From contig NZ_JBNPXH010000013.1 of NCBI RefSeq assembly GCF_050433395.1, positions 124,001 through 188,000 on the forward strand: 64,000 nt of DNA, given 5' to 3'. Below, piece after piece: positions 42,288 to 51,085 of the stretch. Below the pieces are notes generated by a model. The model did no database searches and was not told the DNA's origin. It was given only the letters and a program-made list of their open reading frames with translations. Made by a program: the position numbers and the translations under genes. Numbering within the stretch: the stretch's first letter is position 1; every line of letters starts with the position of its first letter. Source of the DNA: Mobilitalea torta (lineage in GTDB: Bacteria > Bacillota > Clostridia > Lachnospirales > Lachnospiraceae).

Positions 42288-43377
42288 TCCATCTGATACA
42301 GGCCGCTCTGCATCGGTTCTTAAAGCATTGACCAGGCATCGATTATTTATCCCCATTGTGTTTCTTGCCTTTCTTTTATTGATTAATATATTCATTAATC
42401 CAGGCTTTCTAAAAATCAGCTTTGGCAGGGACAGCTTGGGGAACCCTGTCCTGGTAGGAAATTTGGTCAATATTCTGAATAACGCCACGGAGCTGGTCAT
42501 ACTTGCCATTGGAATGACCCTCGTTACGGCATCCTCCAGAGGACAGGACATCAGCATAGGCGCTACAGTCGCCATCGTCGGCGGGGTAATTATGCGGGTT
42601 CTTTGCGGGACGGAAACACAGCCTGCCCAGTTGCATGCACCGGTCATCGTTGCCCTCTTACTGGGCTGTCTTGCCGGAATGGCCTGCGGAGCTTTTAACG
42701 GCATTCTTGTTTCAAAATTCAATATACAGCCCATGGTAGCAACCCTCATACTCTTCACAGCAGGCCGGTCCATCGGCTCCATGGCCATGGGAGGACTGAA
42801 ACCCAAAGCGGCCAGTTCCTTCCGGTATTACGGCAACTTTATTCCGGGCTTCCCAATTCCGGTGCCGATCCTCATTACGATTGCCGTTATTGGAGTTACC
42901 TATCTCGCGCTGAAGAAAACGAATCTTGGTCTGTACACCAAGGCGGTGGGCATGAATGATAAATCCTCAAGTCTGAACGGGCTTAATCCCTCGCTGATTA
43001 AGTTTTTGACCTTCGTCATTTTGGGCTTTTGCGTCGGGATCGCCGGTTTCGTTCAGTCCAGCAGGGTGCAGACGGTGAATCCGTACACCATCGTGCCCAG
43101 CATTGAAATGGATGTGATATTGGCAGTCGCCCTTGGAGGCAATTCTCTTGGCGGCGGCAAATTTAATATGGCAGGCTCGATTATCGGAGCCTATACCATC
43201 CAGACTCTGACCTCAATGCTGACTACCCTGAATGTCAACACTAACGCCGTGCCTGTCTTCAAAGCGGTTATTATCATTGTGCTTGTGGCAATCCAGACAC
43301 CGATGGTCAAAAGTCTGTTCAGCAACAAGATGATAACTTCAAAACGGGCTGCGGATAACGGAAAGGAGCGGGGCTAG
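42271..43377 (+). CDS. Sugar ABC importer permease 1 (YtfT-like)
   Basis: This 368-residue permease has about eight to ten membrane helices with the family stretch GMTLVTASSRGQDISIGATVA (quoted as a region near residue 80) and AGSIIGAYTIQTL near the C-terminus. It corresponds to the YtfT member of galactofuranose-type importers. It overlaps the ATPase gene and is directly abutted by the second permease gene. The extension of about 30 residues before the first helix is polar. Confidence 0.9.
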   Translation: MSRNSNPSDTGRSASVLKALTRHRLFIPIVFLAFLLLINIFINPGFLKISFGRDSLGNPVLVGNLVNILNNATELVILAIGMTLVTASSRGQDISIGATVAIVGGVIMRVLCGTETQPAQLHAPVIVALLLGCLAGMACGAFNGILVSKFNIQPMVATLILFTAGRSIGSMAMGGLKPKAASSFRYYGNFIPGFPIPVPILITIAVIGVTYLALKKTNLGLYTKAVGMNDKSSSLNGLNPSLIKFLTFVILGFCVGIAGFVQSSRVQTVNPYTIVPSIEMDVILAVALGGNSLGGGKFNMAGSIIGAYTIQTLTSMLTTLNVNTNAVPVFKAVIIIVLVAIQTPMVKSLFSNKMITSKRAADNGKERG

Positions 43378-44460
43378 ATGCGGAATTTAAATAAGGCTGG
43401 AGGAAATAAAGTGCAAGGAAACAAGGCTGCCGGAGTTGTTCAGAGCAGGTTAAAGCGCAGGGAGCCTCTGACGGATACCGCCTTCCTGCTGACCATTACA
43501 ATTTCACTGTTTATTGCAATCTATGTGCTCTCCATTCTCTTCCTTGGAGATAAAGGGTTCAGCAAAATTCAGATGTTTTTTAACCTCTTCAACGAAAATG
43601 CCGCGCTGATCGTCATTGCCTGCGGACTTTCGGTCGTTATGATAACCGGCAGCATTGATATCTCCGTAGGCGGTTCCACCGCACTTATTTGTACGGCTTG
43701 TATCGTTTGCCTTAACAATTATGGCTTTAACTTTTTTACAGCCCTTATGCTGGCTCTGGCAATTGGCCTCTTATTTGGTGCGGTTCAGGGATTTCTTGTC
43801 GCGTATCTGGAGATGCAGCCCTTTATCGTTACCCTGGCAGGCATGTTCCTGGGCCGGGGGCTGGTTGCCCTGATCGAAGTCAATCAGATACAGGTTGATA
43901 ATGCGGGTTTTGAGAAGCTATCGGGTGCACGGATCATGATCCCTTTTCTAGGCGATATCAATAAGAAGGGAATTTTAATTCAGTCAAAGCTGGAATACGG
44001 CGTTGTGGTAGCGCTGATTATTGTCTGCTTCATGTTTTGGCTGCTGAAGAAGACGAAGCTGGGACGCAGCTTCTACGCTGTGGGCGGGAACTCCCAAAGC
44101 GCCCTGATGTTAGGGATAAACATCAGAAGAACTAAGTTTTATGCTCATTTGCTCTGCGGTCTGCTGGCAGGGATCGGCGGGTTCCTGTACCTTTTCCACA
44201 CCCGGTCCGGCTCGGTTCAGCAGGCGACGGGGCTTGAGATGGACGCGATTGCCGCATCCATTATTGGAGGAACCCTGCTTACCGGCGGTGTGGGTAATAT
44301 CTTCGGCACTTTATTCGGCGTATTGGCAAGCGGGATCGTATTGCTGGTGGTCACCGCAATCGGAAGCCAGGATCCATGGTGGCCGCAGATCACACGCGCA
44401 GCGATGCTCTGTTTCTTTATTGTACTTCAGAGTGTCATTTGCTCCCGGAAGAGGAAATAG
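43378..44460 (+). CDS. Sugar ABC importer permease 2 (YjfF-like)
   Basis: This 360-residue permease begins right after the stop of permease 1 and has about eight to ten helices. The family loop SVVMITGSIDISVGGSTAL lies near residue 83, and IGGTLLTGGVGNIFGTLFG (region near residue 300) near the end. Having two different permeases with one fused ATPase is the YtfQRT-YjfF design. It ends the operon before a strong terminator-like hairpin. Confidence 0.9.
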   Translation: MRNLNKAGGNKVQGNKAAGVVQSRLKRREPLTDTAFLLTITISLFIAIYVLSILFLGDKGFSKIQMFFNLFNENAALIVIACGLSVVMITGSIDISVGGSTALICTACIVCLNNYGFNFFTALMLALAIGLLFGAVQGFLVAYLEMQPFIVTLAGMFLGRGLVALIEVNQIQVDNAGFEKLSGARIMIPFLGDINKKGILIQSKLEYGVVVALIIVCFMFWLLKKTKLGRSFYAVGGNSQSALMLGINIRRTKFYAHLLCGLLAGIGGFLYLFHTRSGSVQQATGLEMDAIAASIIGGTLLTGGVGNIFGTLFGVLASGIVLLVVTAIGSQDPWWPQITRAAMLCFFIVLQSVICSRKRK

Positions 44461-44515
44461 GCAGAGGTAAGAGCTCCTCCATATCATATGGCAAGGAAAA
44501 AACAGGAATTGACCG

Positions 44516-44552
44516 CGGGTCAAAATCAGTGGAGAGCGCTGGTTTTGACCCG
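44516..44552 (+). terminator. Terminator-like hairpin after the importer operon
   Basis: CGGGTCAAAA and TTTTGACCCG are perfect 10-base arms around a 17-base loop, 56 bases after the last permease stop. The trailing tract is only moderately T-rich. Confidence 0.65.
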
Positions 44553-44588
44553 TAAAATTTGTTTGCGGAAAAAGCTTACTGGAAGCCG

Positions 44589-44616
44589 TTGACATTAGAA
44601 ATATTTGAGGTATAAT
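44589..44616 (+). promoter_or_regulatory. Promoter of glutamate dehydrogenase gene
   Basis: TTGACA (44589-44594) and TATAAT (44611-44616) are both perfect hexamers, separated by 16 bases, about 80 bases before the ATG. Confidence 0.75.
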
Positions 44617-44694
44617 CTTTATATATCATCGAAGACGAGAGCAAGGCCGCACTTACGATTGATAAAAGATTAACAATCTGGACAAGGAGATACT

Positions 44695-45981
44695 ATGGGA
44701 CAAAATTCTTACAATCCGTATGAAACAGCACAGCTTCAATTTGACAATGTAGCGGACAAGCTTGATTTGGATCAGGCAACCCGTCAATTGCTTCGTCAGC
44801 CCAGCCGTGAATATCATTTCACAATTCCGGTAAGGATGGATGACGGATCGACAAAGGTATTTAATGGTTACCGTATTCAGCATAATGATGCCAGGGGACC
44901 GGCAAAGGGAGGAATTCGCTTCCATCCCCAGGAAACTGTTGATACCATCAAGGCACTTTCCATGTGGATGACATGGAAATGCGCGGTAGTAGATATTCCT
45001 CTGGGAGGAGGGAAGGGCGGCGTGATTTGTGACCCCCATAATCTTTCCTTGGGTGAGCAGGAGAGATTATGCCGCGGTTATATCAGACAGCTTTCCAGAA
45101 ACATGGGACCCATCTCCGATGTACCCGCACCGGACGTTATGACCAATGGGCAGCATATGCTCTGGATGATGGATGAATACGAAGCGATTCACGGCGGACA
45201 TTATCCGGGAGCCATCACCGGCAAGCCGGTGGGAATGGGCGGTTCTCTGGGACGTAAGGAAGCCACTGGCTATGGCGTGGTTTATACCTTAAGAGAGGCC
45301 TTGAAGGCACTGAATATTGACATAACAACCAGCACAGCCAGCATTCAGGGCTTCGGTAATGTCGCGGAATACGCGGCACGCCTTTATACCAGCCTGGGCG
45401 GCAAGCTTGTGGCTGTTTCCTGCTGGGACAATAAGGATAAGAAATCCTACACCTTCCGAAAGCTCCAGGGGCTTGATATCGAAGAGATGGTCAGCATCAA
45501 GGACAGCTATGGAACCATTGATAAAGAGAAGGCCCGGGAGCTTGGATGTGAGGTTCTTCCCGGTGAGGACTGGATTGCCCAGGAGGTGGATATTCTTCTT
45601 CCCTGTGCCTTGGAGAATCAGATTACACCGGCGGCCTTTGACCGAATCAGCAGCAAGGTAAAGGTAATATGCGAAGGCGCCAACGGTCCGACCACACCGG
45701 ATGCGGATGAATTGATTAAAGCAAGAAATATTTATCTGATTCCTGATTTCTTATGCAATGCCGGCGGCGTTACCTGCAGCTATTTTGAGCAAATCCAATG
45801 CAATATGAACTATTTCTGGCCGAAGGAGGAGGTTCTGGAGAAGCTGGATTTCAAGATGACCAGCGCCTTCCATGCGGTACATAGCCTTGCATCAGAAAAA
45901 GGCTTATACATGCGGGATGCCGCATATGTAATTGCCATTAATCGTGTGGCGGATGCAGTAAAGCTTCGAGGATGGGTGTAA
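44695..45981 (+). CDS. Glutamate dehydrogenase (Glu/Leu/Phe/Val family)
   Basis: This 428-residue enzyme interconverts glutamate and 2-oxoglutarate with ammonia. Active-site motifs are KGGIRFHP (near residue 77), VDIPLGGGKGGV with the catalytic Lys (near 100), PAPDVMTNGQHMLW and, in the Rossmann domain, GFGNVAEYAA (near 220). The length and motif set match the hexameric NAD-linked GudB/RocG type. It has a perfect-hexamer promoter and AAGGAG ribosome site. The next gene begins 31 bases later and may be cotranscribed. Confidence 0.93.
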   Translation: MGQNSYNPYETAQLQFDNVADKLDLDQATRQLLRQPSREYHFTIPVRMDDGSTKVFNGYRIQHNDARGPAKGGIRFHPQETVDTIKALSMWMTWKCAVVDIPLGGGKGGVICDPHNLSLGEQERLCRGYIRQLSRNMGPISDVPAPDVMTNGQHMLWMMDEYEAIHGGHYPGAITGKPVGMGGSLGRKEATGYGVVYTLREALKALNIDITTSTASIQGFGNVAEYAARLYTSLGGKLVAVSCWDNKDKKSYTFRKLQGLDIEEMVSIKDSYGTIDKEKARELGCEVLPGEDWIAQEVDILLPCALENQITPAAFDRISSKVKVICEGANGPTTPDADELIKARNIYLIPDFLCNAGGVTCSYFEQIQCNMNYFWPKEEVLEKLDFKMTSAFHAVHSLASEKGLYMRDAAYVIAINRVADAVKLRGWV

Positions 45982-46012
45982 TAGTCCTTTTCTATTCTTA
46001 AGTGAAGGGGTA

Positions 46013-49000
46013 ATGGAGATGAATCGATTTAAGGATCAAGACATGGATGTTCTGGTAGAAAGAGCCAAGGAGCTGGAATGTTTCTACCTGGTGGATGAAG
46101 CTCTGGCCGCCCCTTCCCTTTCGGACAGTTTATTTAAAATCGCGGAAGTAACCTCGGTGGGCTTTCATGACTATAAGGACTGCTCGGTATACATTATGCT
46201 GGATGGTCAGATGTATGCGGCGAAGCCCGTCATGGCAGACGGCGATACCCTGCAGTCCGAAATTGTGCTCAACGGAGTAACCCGGGGATGGATTAAGGCA
46301 ATGTATCCGAAGCATATCTTCCATAATAAAGAGCGTATCTTTCTTCCGGAAGAACAGAAGCTGTTAGATACCATTGCCAACCGCATTGCGGAGAGGCTTT
46401 TTAAGGTAAACTTTCAGCCGAAGAACCGGTTTCGCGGGGATTGGGAAGCCATTATCACCTTGCTGCAGAATACAAACCGGGATATGCTCCTCTATGTGTG
46501 TGAAAAGATGCTTGCCCTCCTTGCCGCAACCAGTCCCAGTCTGGTGGACGATATTTTTGACCGGATGGACTGGAAGAAATACAGAATCCAGGGTGAGATT
46601 AATTTCCCTCTGGAAACCCTGCCTGCCTTTGACGTTACCCGATTGAGCCAGCTTCTGTTTTGCTATGCCGGCTCCTGTCTGGAAGATGCGTCGATTTATA
46701 ATTACATCAGCTTATGGATTTATCAGGGGAAAACCTATGAGCTTATTAAAAAAATCGATAAGAAGGATGCGGATTTAAAGGATATTACCCATGCGCTGTC
46801 CCAGTATATGAATGCCGTCAAAGGCAATGAAATGGTGAGTGAGGCTACGAAACGATGGCTGACGGTGGAATTAATACAGAGATTTCTCACCGATAAACCA
46901 ACCATGGTGGCCAATGCGCAAAAATACATATCCATCGAAGCACTCTGCAATCTTCTTGATAATGTGGTCTGTTCTCCCAAAAGCATCGGAAAAATAGGAG
47001 GCAAGGGCACGGGCTTCTTTATTGCCAATCAGATTATATCCGCCCATAGTAAGGATAATCCGGAGTTTTCCAAGATCAAGGCTCCTAAGACCTGGTATAT
47101 TACCTCCGATGAGTTATCCAATCTCATTGAGCGGAACGGCCTGGATGAACTGAACGAGCATAAATACCGGGATATTCTTGAGATACGGACCAGCTACCCA
47201 CGGATTATTCAAATGATGAAGAATTCTAAGTTTTCCTCTTACATTTTAAACGAGCTGGGACAAATACTGGACAGCTGCGAGGGGAAGCCTCTGATTGTCC
47301 GATCCTCCAGTGTATTGGAGGATCAGGTGGACACTTCCTTTTCCGGGAAATATAAAAGCCTTTTTATCACCAACACAGGTACAAAGGCCCAGAGACTTCA
47401 GCAGCTGGCGGAAAGCATCCTGGAGGTCTATGCGTCCTTGTTTAACCCGGATTCCATCCAATACCGGAAGGAGCGCAATTTAATCGACTGTTCCGAGCAT
47501 ATGGGCATTATGATCCAGGAGGTGGCGGGAACCAGGGTAGGGCCTTATTTCTTCCCCCTCTATGCCGGGGTTGCCTTTAGCAATAATGAGCTTCGCTGGT
47601 CCCCCAGAATCAAGAGGGAGGATGGGCTGCTGCGGATGGTCATGGGGCTGGGAACCAGAGCGGTGGATCGAATTGGAGATGATTATCCGATTCTGATTTC
47701 TCCGGGACAGCCAAACCTTCCGGTAAATCATTCGGCTGAAGATCTGGTCAGGTATTCACCCCAGAAGATGGATGTGTTGGATGTGGAAAATAACCGTTTT
47801 CTAACCCTCCCCATTGCTCAGGTGATCAAGGAATACGGAAATCAGATACCTCATATTAATTATGTCGCTTCTATAAGGAAGGAGGACATTCTGGTTGGCG
47901 TGAATTCTCTCACGGCGAATTTCAAATCGGACGAGCTGGTCATCACCTTTGACCATCTGATCCGAAACACCTCCATGATAAAGCAGATCCAGTCCGTCCT
48001 GGTTCTGCTGAAGGAGAAGCTGGGGTATCCCGTAGACATCGAGTTTGCCAGTGACGGCGACAGTCTTTACCTGCTGCAATGCCGTCCCCAAAGCAGGAAT
48101 TATGATAATAAGCCCGTTGCTATTCCTCCCGACATTTCTTACCATAAGACAGTTTTTACGGCAGATAAGTTTATTTCCAACGGAAAGGTTACCGGGATCA
48201 AGACGGTAATCTATGTGGACCCGGCACAATACTCGGCGCTGGAGAAGCGGGAGGATTTAGTGAATGTGGCATATGCGGTCAGCCATCTGAACAGCATCCT
48301 TCCCCGGAAAAGCTTTATTTTAATGGGGCCGGGACGCTGGGGGAGCCGCGGCGACATTAAGCTGGGAGTACCTGTTGCCTACTCGGATATCAATAATACA
48401 GCCATGCTCATTGAAATTGCAGCAAAGGAATCAAGGTTCCAGCCGGAGCTTTCCTTTGGTACGCATTTTTTTCAGGATCTGGTGGAAGAAAATATTAAGT
48501 ACCTTCCCTTGTATCCGGAAGATAAGCATATTATTTTTAATAAATCCTTCTTTTCCAATAAGAAAAATTTCCTGGAGGAGATGCTTCCGTCCTACGCCCA
48601 TTTAAGCCGTGTGATTCGGGTCATCCAGGTAGAGGAAGCCTGTTCCGATAAAGAGCTGGTGGTCTTAATGAATGCGGATCTGGAAAAAGCCATAGCCTAT
48701 CTCGATTCCCCTTCCAGGTCTGCGCAGATATCCGGATTTGAGCAGGCTGGAGCAGAGGGCATAGAAGATAATAAGGAAGACTATGGCTGGAAATGGCGCC
48801 ATTATATGGCGGAACAGGTAGCCGCGGGAATGGATATGCATGCTTATGGAGTAAAGGGCATCTATCTCTTTGGAAGTACCAATAACTGTTCGGCCAGATG
48901 CAATAGTGATATTGATCTGATTCTTCATTTTGACGGCAACGATGCGCAGAAGGAGCAGCTTGCTAACTGGCTTGAGGGCTGGAGCATGGCTTTATCGCAA

Positions 49001-49147
49001 ATGAATTATTTGAAAACCGGATATCAGTCCAATGGGCTTTTGGATATTCATTATGTCACGGATCAGGACATTGCGGATAAAACTTCTTATGCCTTAAAAA
49101 TAAATTCTGTTTATGACCCTGCTTTTCCCCTTCGCATCAGGGATTAA
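46013..49147 (+). CDS. PEP/pyruvate-binding protein with C-terminal nucleotidyltransferase
   Basis: This 1044-residue protein of uncertain function has a GAF-like N-terminal region (residues 15-130) and a helical middle. A pyruvate phosphate dikinase-like ATP-binding region follows (IGGKGTGFFIANQII near residue 328; PLIVRSSSVLEDQVDTSFSGKY near residue 425, quoted as a region). A further segment has GPGRWGSRGDIKLG and FGTHFFQD. The C-terminus (about 945-1030) is a minimal nucleotidyltransferase: GIYLFGSTNNCSARCNSDIDL, with GS and paired Asp. It lacks the PEP-synthase phosphohistidine and TIM-barrel domains. It follows glutamate dehydrogenase, so a regulatory role in central carbon/nitrogen metabolism is possible but unproved. 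Confidence 0.75.
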   Translation: MEMNRFKDQDMDVLVERAKELECFYLVDEALAAPSLSDSLFKIAEVTSVGFHDYKDCSVYIMLDGQMYAAKPVMADGDTLQSEIVLNGVTRGWIKAMYPKHIFHNKERIFLPEEQKLLDTIANRIAERLFKVNFQPKNRFRGDWEAIITLLQNTNRDMLLYVCEKMLALLAATSPSLVDDIFDRMDWKKYRIQGEINFPLETLPAFDVTRLSQLLFCYAGSCLEDASIYNYISLWIYQGKTYELIKKIDKKDADLKDITHALSQYMNAVKGNEMVSEATKRWLTVELIQRFLTDKPTMVANAQKYISIEALCNLLDNVVCSPKSIGKIGGKGTGFFIANQIISAHSKDNPEFSKIKAPKTWYITSDELSNLIERNGLDELNEHKYRDILEIRTSYPRIIQMMKNSKFSSYILNELGQILDSCEGKPLIVRSSSVLEDQVDTSFSGKYKSLFITNTGTKAQRLQQLAESILEVYASLFNPDSIQYRKERNLIDCSEHMGIMIQEVAGTRVGPYFFPLYAGVAFSNNELRWSPRIKREDGLLRMVMGLGTRAVDRIGDDYPILISPGQPNLPVNHSAEDLVRYSPQKMDVLDVENNRFLTLPIAQVIKEYGNQIPHINYVASIRKEDILVGVNSLTANFKSDELVITFDHLIRNTSMIKQIQSVLVLLKEKLGYPVDIEFASDGDSLYLLQCRPQSRNYDNKPVAIPPDISYHKTVFTADKFISNGKVTGIKTVIYVDPAQYSALEKREDLVNVAYAVSHLNSILPRKSFILMGPGRWGSRGDIKLGVPVAYSDINNTAMLIEIAAKESRFQPELSFGTHFFQDLVEENIKYLPLYPEDKHIIFNKSFFSNKKNFLEEMLPSYAHLSRVIRVIQVEEACSDKELVVLMNADLEKAIAYLDSPSRSAQISGFEQAGAEGIEDNKEDYGWKWRHYMAEQVAAGMDMHAYGVKGIYLFGSTNNCSARCNSDIDLILHFDGNDAQKEQLANWLEGWSMALSQMNYLKTGYQSNGLLDIHYVTDQDIADKTSYALKINSVYDPAFPLRIRD

Positions 49148-49250
49148 GGAGAATAGCCAATTTCTGGTCAATTTCTGTAGGATATTCTTATTGAAATATA
49201 AAAGTTTATATAGTAAAATAGCATGAAGTGGCATCTTAAGCTATTCTTTT

Positions 49251-49289
49251 GCGTAAGCCCGGATTTTACAATCTACTTACGCTTTTTTG
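49251..49289 (+). terminator. Rho-independent terminator
   Basis: GCGTAAG and CTTACGC form a 7-bp stem followed at once by TTTTTTG. It lies 104 bases after the 1044-residue ORF and before the next exporter operon. Confidence 0.75.
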
Positions 49290-49345
49290 CTTTCTTTCAT
49301 TTATGTATTTGATGCCGGAAACATATAAAGGAGATGAATCGATCC

Positions 49346-51085
49346 ATGTATAAGGTACTTGCTAAGAGTATACGGGAATTTAAAAAGGCATCCATTATGA
49401 CCCCTGTTCTAATTGCATTTGAAGTGTTAATAGAGGTTACCATTCCTTTTATTATTGCTTTGCTGGTGAATGAGATTAAAGCGGGGTGCGAGCTGCGTGT
49501 GATTTTATGGTACGGGTTAGTCCTGGTAGTATTAGCGGCTCTTTCCCTTACCTTTGGCGTTCTGGCGGGAAATGCCTGTGCGACGGCGTCCTCCGGGTTT
49601 GGCAGGAACTTGAGAAAGGATATCTTTTATAAGATACAAACCTATTCCTTTGAAAATATCGATAACTTTTCCACCTCATCCTTAGTAACCAGGCTGACCA
49701 CGGATGTATCCAATGTTCAGAATGCCTACATGATGATTATCCGTACCGCGGTAAGATTTCCGCTGATGCTGGTCTTTTCCTTTACCATGGCCTTTGTAAT
49801 GGGTGGGAAGATGGCATTTATATTTTTATTTGTGATTCCTGTTCTGGGGATTGGGCTGGCCCTTGTTATTAAAACCGTAATGCCTTTATTCAAACGGGTA
49901 TTCAAAAAATACGATACCTTGAACAATTCCATCCAAGAGAATGTAAAAGGGATGAGAGTGGTAAAATCCTATGTAAGAGAAGAATATGAAAAGAAGAAAT
50001 TTGAAGCGGCTGCTGCGGATGTTGCCAATGATTTTACAAAGGCGGAGAAGATTTTGGCTTTTAACAATCCGTTAATGCAATTCTGCCTTTATACCGTAAC
50101 GATCTTCGTTATGTCCTTCGGCTCTTATACCATTATTACATCAAGAGGGCTTGACCTTGACGTGGGACAGTATTCCAGCTTGTTAACCTACAGCTTTCAG
50201 ATTTTAAGCAGTTTAATGATGCTGTCCATGGTATTTGTTATGATAACCATTGCCAGCGAGTCCGCTCACCGTATTGTGGAAGTATTGACAGAGGAAAGCT
50301 CCTTAAAGGATGGTTCGATCAAGAAGGTAAAGGACGGCTCCATCGAATTTGAAAGGGTAAGCTTTAAATATGCTGCAAAAGCAGAGCGAATGGCCTTGCA
50401 GAACATCAATATTCATATTAAATCAGGGGAGACCATTGGCATCATAGGAGGTACAGGATCCTCTAAATCTTCCCTGATCCAGCTGATTCCCCGACTTTAT
50501 GATACGACGGAGGGTGTGGTCAGAGTGGGTGGAACGGATGTCAGGGAGTACGATTTGGAAAGTCTTCGTGACCAGGTATCTGTGGTGCTGCAAAAAAACG
50601 TGCTGTTCTCCGGTACCATCAAGGAGAATCTCCGCTGGGGCAACAAGGAAGCCACCGACGAAGAATTGATAGAGGCTTGCAGGCTGGCACAGGCTCATGA
50701 TTTTATTATGAGCTTCCCGGAACAGTATGATACCCACATCGAACAGGGCGGCTCCAATGTTTCGGGCGGACAGAGACAGCGTCTTTGTATTGCAAGAGCC
50801 CTTCTGAAAAAACCGAAAATACTTATTTTGGATGACTCTACCAGTGCCGTGGATACAAAGACAGACTCCCTGATCAGGAAGGCATTGAAGGAGTTCATTC
50901 CTCAGACAACGAAGATTATCATTGCACAGAGAACCGCATCGGTAGAAGACGCGGACCGCATTATTGTTATGGACGGCGGTACGGTGAATGCCATCGGAAC
51001 TCACAAGGAGCTTCTTGCGGGCAATGAAATTTACAGAGAAGTTTATGTATCACAGAACAAGGCGGGTGAAGATGATGAACAATAA
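49346..51085 (+). CDS. Heterodimeric ABC exporter subunit A (degenerate site)
   Basis: This 579-residue fused exporter half has six membrane helices (residues 15-310) and an ATPase with Walker A GGTGSSKSS, signature NVSGGQRQRLCIARA and Walker B ILILDDSTSAVD. An Asp replaces the catalytic Glu, so this is the non-hydrolysing partner. The ATG at 49346 is preferred. AAAGGAG ends directly at the alternative ATG (49334), leaving it no spacing. It overlaps the second subunit gene by 14 bases. The pair is separate from the MarR-linked exporter at 26757-30358 and has no regulator gene next to it. Confidence 0.88.
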   Translation: MYKVLAKSIREFKKASIMTPVLIAFEVLIEVTIPFIIALLVNEIKAGCELRVILWYGLVLVVLAALSLTFGVLAGNACATASSGFGRNLRKDIFYKIQTYSFENIDNFSTSSLVTRLTTDVSNVQNAYMMIIRTAVRFPLMLVFSFTMAFVMGGKMAFIFLFVIPVLGIGLALVIKTVMPLFKRVFKKYDTLNNSIQENVKGMRVVKSYVREEYEKKKFEAAAADVANDFTKAEKILAFNNPLMQFCLYTVTIFVMSFGSYTIITSRGLDLDVGQYSSLLTYSFQILSSLMMLSMVFVMITIASESAHRIVEVLTEESSLKDGSIKKVKDGSIEFERVSFKYAAKAERMALQNINIHIKSGETIGIIGGTGSSKSSLIQLIPRLYDTTEGVVRVGGTDVREYDLESLRDQVSVVLQKNVLFSGTIKENLRWGNKEATDEELIEACRLAQAHDFIMSFPEQYDTHIEQGGSNVSGGQRQRLCIARALLKKPKILILDDSTSAVDTKTDSLIRKALKEFIPQTTKIIIAQRTASVEDADRIIVMDGGTVNAIGTHKELLAGNEIYREVYVSQNKAGEDDEQ

